Assembly: GCA_007133255.1 (NCBI GenBank)
Contig: SLMY01000030.1
Span: 1 to 5,259 of the forward strand
Length of the DNA stretch: 5,259 bases
From: Clostridiales bacterium
Lineage (GTDB): Bacteria > Bacillota > Clostridia > Saccharofermentanales > UBA5734
Direction: 5' to 3'
Part shown: piece after piece, positions 1 through 5,259 of the stretch
How the letters are laid out: each line of letters begins with the position of its first letter
How positions within the stretch are numbered: the stretch's first letter is position 1
Program-made: the position numbers and the translations under genes
The notes under the pieces: model-generated
Seen by the model: only the letters and a program-made list of their open reading frames with translations
Database searches by the model: none
What the model was told of the DNA's origin: nothing

Positions 1-590
1 GGTGCCAGACAAGTCTCTGCCGCGTTTAAAAAAATATCATGAAGCAGACTGCCAAATAAAGAAGCCGCATCGCTCGCGAGTTTCTCAGTTTTTTCGGCTG
101 TTCCCTTATCATCAGCGGTTTTTCCCATTACAGCTGATCTTTCTTCCAGCTTACGGATATCTGTCATTGAGTCGCGGATGATCCGGTCAAAAACGGGGAA
201 TTCTTTTCTGGCTTTGCGATAGGCTCTGTATCCGCTCAGCTGAACAACTTGACCTCGCCAGAATTGACCATCCTGCTTATCATCTTCAGCTTTGTACCAT
301 GTCATCAGAATCGTCAGCCCCGCGCACAAACCCAAGATGGGGTCTTCTTTCAACACCGGTTTTTTGTGAAACGGATTCAGCAGGCATCCTTCAGCGCTGA
401 CCGCGCTTTTTTTGTCTGAAAGAGACAATAGCAACAAGGCCAGCATGGTCAGATCATACCCCAGAAAAAGACGAGCTGACTGGCCGTAATGGCGGCCGAT
501 TGTCTTGCATAACCCACAGTAAACCGCACGATACCTTGTATATTCTCTAATCAGAAGTTCGGGTTTATCCGGCCTGACATAACCAAACAT
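1..590 (-). CDS. DUF5685-like protein of unknown function, C-terminus cut by window edge
   Basis: The minus strand is open from an ATG at 590-588 to position 1, giving 196 codons with no stop, so the C-terminus lies outside the window. A good ribosome binding site (AAGGAG, plus-strand 598-603) sits 7 bases before the ATG. The protein begins MFGYVRPDKPEL, then has a CxxC motif in YCGLC (Cys25, Cys28), a hydrophobic stretch around residues 41-57 (YDLTMLALLLLSL), a third conserved-looking Cys69 before NPFHKKP, and an acidic EDDKQD cluster (residues 102-107). A basic, charged segment follows at about 120-172, then a DAASLFGSLL segment near 174-183. From memory this order matches the Clostridia family DUF5685, whose function is not known. 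The cysteines suggest metal binding or redox chemistry, which is inference. No signal peptide is visible, and the hydrophobic segment has no flanking features that make it a clear membrane helix. It is divergent from gltX across 212 bases. Family assignment is fairly sure; function is not. Confidence 0.82.
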   Translation of the reverse strand, partial: MFGYVRPDKPELLIREYTRYRAVYCGLCKTIGRHYGQSARLFLGYDLTMLALLLLSLSDKKSAVSAEGCLLNPFHKKPVLKEDPILGLCAGLTILMTWYKAEDDKQDGQFWRGQVVQLSGYRAYRKARKEFPVFDRIIRDSMTDIRKLEERSAVMGKTADDKGTAEKTEKLASDAASLFGSLLHDIFLNAAETCLA

Positions 591-597
591 GACATGT

Positions 598-603
598 CTC
601 CTT
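598..603 (-). promoter_or_regulatory. Ribosome binding site of the DUF5685-like gene
   Basis: The minus strand reads AAGGAG, 7 bases before the ATG at 590. It fixes the start of the left-edge gene, because no competing in-frame ATG or GTG nearby has a comparable site. A second ATG at 595-593 is out of frame and too close to the site. Confidence 0.7.
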
Positions 604-671
604 CAGCGAACAGCAATCACTTATTGAACTGCCTGCCTTTATGGTGTATCTTGATGTAAATACAAACGAAT

Positions 672-685
672 ATATGGTATCATAT
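672..685. repeat. Short inverted repeat, possible operator
   Basis: ATATG, a 4-base GTAT centre, then CATAT form a perfect 5-base dyad. It covers the proposed -10 element of the minus-strand gene, where a bound repressor could act. It is A/T-rich and short, so chance is a real alternative. Confidence 0.25.
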
Positions 686-705
686 TATCCGTTTAATCAT
701 GTCAG
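677..705 (-). promoter_or_regulatory. Candidate promoter for the DUF5685-like gene
   Basis: On the minus strand a -35-like CTGACA (plus-strand 700-705, five of six matches to TTGACA) is followed 15 bases later by TATGAT (679-684, five of six matches to TATAAT). The spacer is shorter than the ideal 17. The predicted transcript would start near 672 and carry an untranslated leader of roughly 80 bases. The -35 overlaps the -35 proposed for gltX on the other strand. Assigned by eye from consensus only. Confidence 0.35.
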
Positions 706-727
706 TTTTTTGTGAACAGGATATAAA
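699..727 (+). promoter_or_regulatory. Candidate promoter for gltX
   Basis: ATGTCA at 699-704 (four of six matches to TTGACA) is followed after exactly 17 bases by TATAAA at 722-727 (five of six matches to TATAAT) in an A/T-rich setting. Transcription would start near 734, giving a leader of about 70 bases before gltX. That leader is too short for a full T-box riboswitch, and I see neither the T-box bulge consensus nor a terminator hairpin, so tRNA-sensing control is not supported. The site probably serves both gltX and glnS. Confidence 0.35.
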
Positions 728-802
728 ATCAATGGTTAAACAGGTGTATAGACTACTGTGCCCTGACACTATCATAAAACGCAAGCAGAAAAAGAGGTTA
801 AT

Positions 803-2266
803 ATGTATTCAAAATCAGTAAGAACTCGCTTCGCTCCCAGTCCGACGGGGTATATGCACGTTGGAAATCTGCGGACAGCTTTATATGAGTACCTGATAGC
901 TAAATCATCAAATGGAGCGTTTATTATCAGGATTGAGGACACAGATCAGCAGCGTCAGGTTGAAGGTGCCGTGGAACTGATTTTTTCTACATTAAGAAAG
1001 GTTGGCCTCCATCATGATGAAGGCCCTGATATAGGCGGTTTGTATGGGCCGTATGTACAAAGCCAGCGGCTTGATCTATATCCTGGTTTCGCGCGCAGAC
1101 TAGTTGATTCAGGTCACGCGTACCGGTGTTTCTGCGATAAAGACCGACTAGATCAGCTGCATCAGGAAGCAGAATCCGAAAATTATGCCGCAAGCGGCTA
1201 TGACAGGCACTGCCGCGACCTGAGCAGTGGTGAGATTGATGAGCAGCTGGCCTCCGGTAAATCGTATGTGATTCGGCAGAAGATGCCCCTGGATGGCACA
1301 ACATCCTTCACTGACGCTGTTTTTGGCAAAATAACGGTTGATAACAGTGAACTTGAGGATCAGGTTCTGCTGAAATCAGATGGGTTCCCTACCTATAATT
1401 TCGCTAATGTCATTGACGATCACGCGATGAATATTACTCATGTAGTCCGTGGCTCAGAGTATTTGTCTTCAACCCCTAAGTATAATCTTCTTTATGACGC
1501 GTTCGGATGGGAAAAACCTGAATATGTTCATTTGCCGCTCATTGTTGGGGAGGACGGCAGAAAATTGTCAAAACGCCATGGTGCTGTTAGTTTTTCCGAT
1601 CTGGTCGAACAAGGTTTTCTGCCGGAAGCGATTATCAATTATCTCGCTCTGCTGGGCTGGTGTCCAAAAGATAATCGCGAGTTATACACACTTGAACAGT
1701 TATGTGACGCGTTCAGTGTTGATCGCATCAGCAAGTCACCCTCGGTTTTTGACTATCAGAAGCTAGAGTGGTTCAATGGCGAATATATCAGGAGCATGAC
1801 AACAGATGAGTTTTTGTCAATTTGCGAACCCTGGTTACAGCAGGTATTCGGTACACTGCCACCAGCAGCGTCTTTGCTTGCTGAAATGCTGCAGCCCCGC
1901 GTCACCAGGCTTAGCAATATTCCAGGTATGATCAGTTTTCTGGCAGCACATCAGCAGGCGGATATCGAACTTTACACAAATAAAAAGAGTAAATCAACAC
2001 TCGATTCAACAAAAAAAGTGCTGCCTGCTGTCATTGAAAAGCTCTCCACCCTGACTCAATGGGATCGTGACAGGATTCATGAAGCGCTTATCAGCCTGGC
2101 TAAAGACATGGAAATGAAAAACGGCCAGGTTATGTGGCCGGTACGAATCGCGGTTTCCGGCCAGTCTGTTACACCTGGCGGCGCTATCGAGATTTTGCTC
2201 TTGCTCGGGCAAGATGAGTCTGTCAGCCGATTAAGAAAAGTCTATGATTTTCTGTCGGACAGGTAA
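803..2266 (+). CDS. gltX: Glutamate--tRNA ligase (glutamyl-tRNA synthetase)
   Basis: This cytoplasmic class I synthetase joins glutamate to tRNA(Glu) using ATP. The 487-residue product is full length for bacterial GluRS. The N-terminal Rossmann catalytic domain opens with RFAPSPTGYMHVGN, where HVGN (residues 19-22) is the HIGH signature, followed by RIEDTD at 43-48. A zinc-binding motif of the CxC...YxxxC type is intact (Cys109, Cys111, Tyr133, Cys137). HVVRGSEYL (213-221) and the KMSKS-loop equivalent KLSKR (254-258) complete the active site. The remainder, from about residue 310, is the helical anticodon-binding region. The ATG is preceded by AAGAGGT with about 4-5 bases of spacing, and the N-terminus matches the family start, so the start is secure. 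glnS follows after 123 bases on the same strand with no clear terminator, suggesting co-transcription. Because a GlnRS is encoded beside it, this enzyme is expected to be the discriminating type that charges only tRNA(Glu); that is inference and was not read from specificity residues. Confidence 0.97.
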   Translation: MYSKSVRTRFAPSPTGYMHVGNLRTALYEYLIAKSSNGAFIIRIEDTDQQRQVEGAVELIFSTLRKVGLHHDEGPDIGGLYGPYVQSQRLDLYPGFARRLVDSGHAYRCFCDKDRLDQLHQEAESENYAASGYDRHCRDLSSGEIDEQLASGKSYVIRQKMPLDGTTSFTDAVFGKITVDNSELEDQVLLKSDGFPTYNFANVIDDHAMNITHVVRGSEYLSSTPKYNLLYDAFGWEKPEYVHLPLIVGEDGRKLSKRHGAVSFSDLVEQGFLPEAIINYLALLGWCPKDNRELYTLEQLCDAFSVDRISKSPSVFDYQKLEWFNGEYIRSMTTDEFLSICEPWLQQVFGTLPPAASLLAEMLQPRVTRLSNIPGMISFLAAHQQADIELYTNKKSKSTLDSTKKVLPAVIEKLSTLTQWDRDRIHEALISLAKDMEMKNGQVMWPVRIAVSGQSVTPGGAIEILLLLGQDESVSRLRKVYDFLSDR

Positions 2267-2375
2267 CTTCTTTCATAATCAAGTTAGCTGATAGCAGTAA
2301 TCACGTTCCTCTAAGCCGCGGGCACATGTTATGCAGATCGCGTATCAAACAGAAATCAGATTCAAATGAATAAAC

Positions 2376-2380
2376 GGAGA
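2376..2380 (+). promoter_or_regulatory. Ribosome binding site deciding the glnS start
   Basis: GGAGA at 2376-2380 lies 9 bases before the ATG at 2390. The upstream in-frame ATG at 2366 has no purine-rich site before it, and this GGAGA would fall inside its coding region. The site therefore favours 2390. Another ATG at 2382 is out of frame and too close. Confidence 0.6.
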
Positions 2381-2389
2381 AATGAAACG

Positions 2390-4108
2390 ATGATTGATGA
2401 TAAACATATAACACCTAAAATACAGCCAGACGAAGTGGAAGCTGCCAATTTTATTCATGATGAGATTATAAAAGATCTTGCTCCAGGCGGACGTTTTGAG
2501 GGAAAGAAAGTACATACGAGATTTCCTCCTGAACCCAATGGCTATCTTCATATAGGTCATGCCAAGGCGATCGTCATTAATTTCTCAACCGCTGAAAAAT
2601 TCGGCGGCCAGTGTAATCTTCGCATGGACGATACCAATCCCAGTAAAGAGGAAGTTGAGTATGTAGACTCGATCAAACAAGATATTCACTGGCTGGGATA
2701 TGACTGGGAAGACCGCTTTTACTTCGCTTCTGATTATTTCCCGCAGATGTTTGAATATGCCTGCCAGCTGATTCGAAAAGGTAAAGCCTATATCTGTGAG
2801 CTGACCGCTGAGCAGATCAGACAGACCAGAGGCACTTTGAAAACCCCCGGTAAACCGAGCCCATATCGTGATCGTCCCGCTGATGAAAGTCTTGATTTAT
2901 TTAATCGGATGAAGGACGGGGAGTTTAAGGATGGGCAAATGACCCTTCGCGCCAGAATAGATATGTCATCCGGCAACATGAATATGCGTGATCCTGTTCT
3001 ATACAGAATCAGTCGCTCACATCATCATCGCACAGGAGACACATGGTGTATCTATCCCATGTACGATTTCGCGCACCCTATTGAAGACGCGCTGGAATCG
3101 ATCACGCATTCACTGTGCTCTCTTGAGTTTGAAGACCACCGCCCTCTTTATGACTGGGTCATTGATCACATTGACAGTCCTGCCAGGCCAAGACAGATTG
3201 AGTTTGCCCGGCTGAATTTGACTCATGCTGTTATGAGCAAAAGAAAAGTCAGGCAGCTGGTGGAGGATAATTGGGTAGACGGCTGGGATGATCCTCGTCT
3301 GCCCACGTTGAGCGGTCTCAGAAGACGAGGGTATACCCCTGAGTCGATCAGAAATTTTTGTGAAAGAATAGGTGTATCAAAAGTTTACAGTACAGTTGAT
3401 TACGCGTTTCTTGAGCATTGCCTGCGTGAAGATCTTAATAAAAAAGCTCCCAGGGTTATGGCCGTTGTTAATCCTGTCAGGCTTGTCATAGACAATTATC
3501 CTGAAAACAGATCCGAGACTTTTGAAGTAGAAAATAACCCTGAAAGACCGGAAGACGGGAAAAGAGAAGTCACTTTTTCTCGTGAGCTCTGGATTGAAGC
3601 AGATGACTTCAGAGAAGAAAAAATCAAGGGCTATTTCAGGTTATTTCCGGGTCATGAAGTGCGCTTAAAAACAGCTTACATTATCCGCTGCACAGGCTGT
3701 GACAAAGATGAACAGGGCAACATAACAGCGGTTCACGCGACATATGATCCGGATTCACGGGGCGGAAACGCGGCTGACGGGCGAAAGATCAAAGGAACGA
3801 TTCACTGGGTTGACACAAATAACTGTCTGGACGCCGAAGTCAGGCTTTATGACAACCTGTTCAAAGATGCTGACCCTGACACTGAAGAACAGCGGGACTA
3901 TATGGAACGGATTAATCAGGATTCACTGGTGGTTCGCAGGCACAGCAAAGTAGAAATTTCACTGTCAGGCACATCAGCGCCAGGTTCATACCAGTTTCTT
4001 CGCCTGGGGTACTTTTGTCTGGACAAAAATGACAGCAAACCAGACCGGCTGGTGTTTAACCGTTCTGTCTCGCTTCGTGACAGCTGGAAAAAAAGGAACA
4101 AGACATGA
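2390..4108 (+). CDS. glnS: Glutamine--tRNA ligase (glutaminyl-tRNA synthetase)
   Basis: This cytoplasmic class I synthetase joins glutamine to tRNA(Gln) using ATP. With the start at 2390 it has 572 residues, near the 554 of E. coli GlnRS. The alternative ATG at 2366 adds eight residues (MNKRRNET) but lacks a ribosome binding site. The catalytic domain shows FPPEPNGYLHIGHA with HIGH at residues 54-57, MDDTNP starting near 79 (its first Asp, residue 80, corresponds to the E. coli substrate-binding Asp66), the WCIYPMYDF block, THSLCSLEF, and the KMSKS equivalent MSKRK at 282-286. LRRRGYTPESIRNFC and the downstream half form the two beta-barrel anticodon-binding domains, ending with the typical GYFCLD and FNRSVSLRDSW blocks. 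There is no fused YqeY-type tail and no frameshift. The family is thought to have moved from eukaryotes into bacteria and is patchy in Firmicutes. It sits directly behind gltX in a probable two-gene unit. Identification is essentially certain; only the start is open. Confidence 0.97.
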   Translation: MIDDKHITPKIQPDEVEAANFIHDEIIKDLAPGGRFEGKKVHTRFPPEPNGYLHIGHAKAIVINFSTAEKFGGQCNLRMDDTNPSKEEVEYVDSIKQDIHWLGYDWEDRFYFASDYFPQMFEYACQLIRKGKAYICELTAEQIRQTRGTLKTPGKPSPYRDRPADESLDLFNRMKDGEFKDGQMTLRARIDMSSGNMNMRDPVLYRISRSHHHRTGDTWCIYPMYDFAHPIEDALESITHSLCSLEFEDHRPLYDWVIDHIDSPARPRQIEFARLNLTHAVMSKRKVRQLVEDNWVDGWDDPRLPTLSGLRRRGYTPESIRNFCERIGVSKVYSTVDYAFLEHCLREDLNKKAPRVMAVVNPVRLVIDNYPENRSETFEVENNPERPEDGKREVTFSRELWIEADDFREEKIKGYFRLFPGHEVRLKTAYIIRCTGCDKDEQGNITAVHATYDPDSRGGNAADGRKIKGTIHWVDTNNCLDAEVRLYDNLFKDADPDTEEQRDYMERINQDSLVVRRHSKVEISLSGTSAPGSYQFLRLGYFCLDKNDSKPDRLVFNRSVSLRDSWKKRNKT

Positions 4109-4203
4109 AATCAGACATATAAAAACACCCGGGTTGATCTGATGCCTCCAAAGCGGACAGTCTGATTAGTCAAAAACAGCCTGCTCTGCCTGGGGGTATT
4201 TCT

Positions 4204-4329
4204 ATGTCAAAAAACCCTAAATTCAGTGAGTGGATAAAAATCTGGACATGTCAAAATCATCTGTCGTCCAATGCAGGTTATACGAGTATCGCGCTGAACA
4301 TTGGTGATGAAAAAGTCAGCGTGTGCTGA
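4204..4329 (+). CDS. Doubtful small ORF, 41 residues, overlapping the galM 3' end
   Basis: An ATG at 4204 opens 41 codons ending in TGA at 4327-4329. The product begins MSKNPKFSEWIKIW and ends GDEKVSVC. A G-rich stretch (GGGGG, 4192-4196) lies 7 bases upstream but is only a partial match to a Shine-Dalgarno site. The frame is open further back, to a TGA at 4135. No signal peptide, membrane segment or known domain is visible, and I do not recognise it. Its last 14 bases overlap the convergent galM gene. It could be a real small gene, a remnant of an older gene, or a chance open frame in the gap; the last is most likely. Confidence 0.2.
   Translation: MSKNPKFSEWIKIWTCQNHLSSNAGYTSIALNIGDEKVSVC
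4310..4329 (-). terminator. Weak candidate intrinsic terminator at the end of galM
   Basis: Read on the minus strand, TCAGC, a 4-base ACAC loop and GCTGA form a perfect 5-base stem followed by CTTTTT. That is the layout of an intrinsic terminator for galM. The stem is short and contains the galM stop codon, so a terminating ribosome would hinder its folding. On the plus strand no T-run follows, so it would not stop glnS transcription. No better terminator was found for either convergent gene in 4109-4315. Confidence 0.3.
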
Positions 4330-5259
4330 AACGATAAATTGTCTTATGCCGAAAGGCATCTCCAGCATTGAAGACGGGGCTTGGAAATTGCTTGTGTTTT
4401 AGTGAGTTAGGGAAAAACTGAGTTTCCAGGCACAGGCCATTGCGATTGTCATACCGGACACCTTCTTTGCCATTATCCTTTTGCATCATGTTGCCTGTAT
4501 AAAGCTGCACACCAGGCAAAGTCGTTTCAACAGCCATCACTCTGCCATGCTTGGGCTCATATACTTGCGCGCAGGCCTTCAACCCTTCTTTTTTATCACG
4601 CAAAACGAAATTATGATCAAAACCCTTTCCGGCTCTGATGGCTGGTTCATCTTTATCAATGTCCTGGCGAACCGGCTTCATTTCGCGAAAGTCAAGAGCA
4701 GTACCCTCGACCGGCAAAATCCGGCCATTGGGGATACACGCGTCATTGATATCCGTAAACTCATCTGCTTCAATGCGCACTTCATGGTCCAGAATCGTAC
4801 CACTGCCCTGACCAGCCAGATTAAAATAACTATGATTAGTCAGATTGATAACAGTTTTCTGGTCAGCGACAGCGTCATATCTGATAATCAGTTCAAAATG
4901 ATCTGTCAGTGTATAGGTTACCTGTACATCAAGATTCCCCGGATAATTTTCCTCACCGTCCTGACTATAATAATAAAACCGTACGGATGGACCGTCATTT
5001 GTGTGATGAGGTTCTGCTTTCCAGATAACTTTATCAAATCCTTTTAATCCGCCATGAAGATGGTTCTGCCCATCATTTTCAGCCAACTTATATAAATGGC
5101 CGTCCAGCTCAAATCTGGCGTTTTCAATTCGATTACAGTGCCGGCCGATAATCGCCCCATGATATGGATTACTTTCACTCTGATAGCCTTCCATATTGTC
5201 ATATCCCAGAACAACATCCTGAATTCTACCCTCACGATCAGGCATCATCAATCGCTGAA
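4316..5259 (-). CDS. galM: Aldose 1-epimerase (mutarotase), N-terminus cut by window edge
   Basis: This cytoplasmic enzyme interconverts the alpha and beta anomers of hexoses such as galactose and glucose, feeding the Leloir pathway. The frame stays open to the right edge. A possible TTG at 5251 is followed at once by MMPDREGR, which is internal sequence in this family, so the real start lies outside the window. Counting that TTG as residue 1, the catalytic residues are all present: His66 in NHLHGG, His140 in NLTNHSYFNL, Asp212 in GFDHNFV and Glu276 in GLCLETQ. The His-to-His spacing of 74 equals that of Lactococcus lactis GalM (His96 and His170), which implies about 30 missing N-terminal residues. 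The C-terminus is the usual FPNSLKH block, then a normal end at TGA (4318-4316). It converges on glnS across about 200 bases, and no other sugar gene is in view, so its operon partners, if any, lie to the right. Confidence 0.95.
   Translation of the reverse strand, partial: QRLMMPDREGRIQDVVLGYDNMEGYQSESNPYHGAIIGRHCNRIENARFELDGHLYKLAENDGQNHLHGGLKGFDKVIWKAEPHHTNDGPSVRFYYYSQDGEENYPGNLDVQVTYTLTDHFELIIRYDAVADQKTVINLTNHSYFNLAGQGSGTILDHEVRIEADEFTDINDACIPNGRILPVEGTALDFREMKPVRQDIDKDEPAIRAGKGFDHNFVLRDKKEGLKACAQVYEPKHGRVMAVETTLPGVQLYTGNMMQKDNGKEGVRYDNRNGLCLETQFFPNSLKHKQFPSPVFNAGDAFRHKTIYRFSTR

Noticed and set aside
641..715. 24-codon plus-strand frame upstream of gltX, considered as a leader peptide
   Set aside because: It has no ribosome binding site, no run of Glu or Gln codons and no following attenuator hairpin, and it lies upstream of the best gltX promoter.
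728..802. T-box riboswitch ahead of the synthetase genes
   Set aside because: T-box leaders are common before Firmicute synthetase genes, but this leader is too short and shows neither the conserved T-box segment nor a terminator/antiterminator pair.
732..821. 29-codon frame overlapping the gltX start
   Set aside because: No suitable ribosome binding site precedes the ATG, and the basic, low-information translation looks like chance. It would begin at about the predicted transcript start.
987..1304. Antisense 105-residue frame within gltX
   Set aside because: It overlaps the conserved catalytic and zinc-binding portion of gltX, and its composition is that of a shadow frame.
1449..1766. Second 105-residue plus-strand frame inside gltX
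   Set aside because: It is out of frame with a complete, motif-bearing gltX, so it is a shadow and not evidence of a frameshift.
2252..2262. CTGT-CGG-ACAG hairpin at the end of gltX, considered as a terminator
   Set aside because: The stem is only 4 bases and no T-run follows it, so read-through into glnS is more likely.
4110..4143. ATCAGA...TCTGAT inverted repeat after glnS, considered as a terminator
   Set aside because: A 6-base stem with a 22-base loop and no downstream T-run is not a credible terminator. A further TCTGAT copy at 4161-4166 shows that the hexamer is easily found by chance.
4481..5047. 188-residue open frame on the plus strand
   Set aside because: It lies wholly antisense to galM, whose catalytic residues and family spacing are intact. 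The translation resembles no family I recognise and there is no ribosome binding site worth noting.
1..5259. Mobile element, defence system or CRISPR array
   Set aside because: There are no transposase, integrase or nuclease genes, no regularly spaced repeats and no terminal inverted repeats. The genes are of ordinary chromosomal types with similar composition.

Overview
The window most likely comes from a Clostridia-type Firmicute (Lachnospiraceae or a relative), with moderate base composition. This is inferred from the style of the proteins rather than from a search. The left-edge gene belongs to a family (DUF5685-type) that I associate mainly with Clostridia. GluRS, GlnRS and GalM also read like Clostridia versions, and the ribosome binding sites are purine-rich and Gram-positive in type. 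I see no rRNA, tRNA, CRISPR array, insertion sequence, integrase, phage gene or long repeat.

Layout, left to right. (1) Positions 590 to 1, minus strand: the first 196 codons of an uncharacterised DUF5685-like protein that runs off the left edge. (2) 591-802: a divergent intergenic region. Candidate promoters face both ways and share one -35 segment, next to a small dyad and a 24-bp-spaced direct repeat. (3) 803-2266, plus: gltX, glutamyl-tRNA synthetase, complete with zinc-binding motif. (4) 2267-2389: a short spacer with no convincing terminator. (5) 2390-4108, plus: glnS, glutaminyl-tRNA synthetase, complete; the start at 2390 is better supported than the upstream ATG at 2366. (6) 4109-4315: a convergent gap holding one doubtful 41-codon ORF that overlaps the end of galM. 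(7) 4316 to the right edge, minus: galM, aldose 1-epimerase, lacking roughly the first 30 residues because the window ends.

How the genes fit together. gltX and glnS form a probable two-gene transcription unit that charges tRNA(Glu) and tRNA(Gln) directly. That pairing is the most informative feature here, because many Firmicutes lack GlnRS and make Gln-tRNA(Gln) by transamidation. galM (hexose mutarotation) faces the pair tail to tail and has no evident functional link to it. The DUF5685-like gene is divergent from gltX and may share control sequences with it.

I looked for a previously undescribed system and did not find a convincing one. The region looks like ordinary chromosomal housekeeping DNA. 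The second-look items are the uncharacterised protein, the divergent promoter region, the gltX-glnS pairing and the small ORF with the stem at the convergent end.
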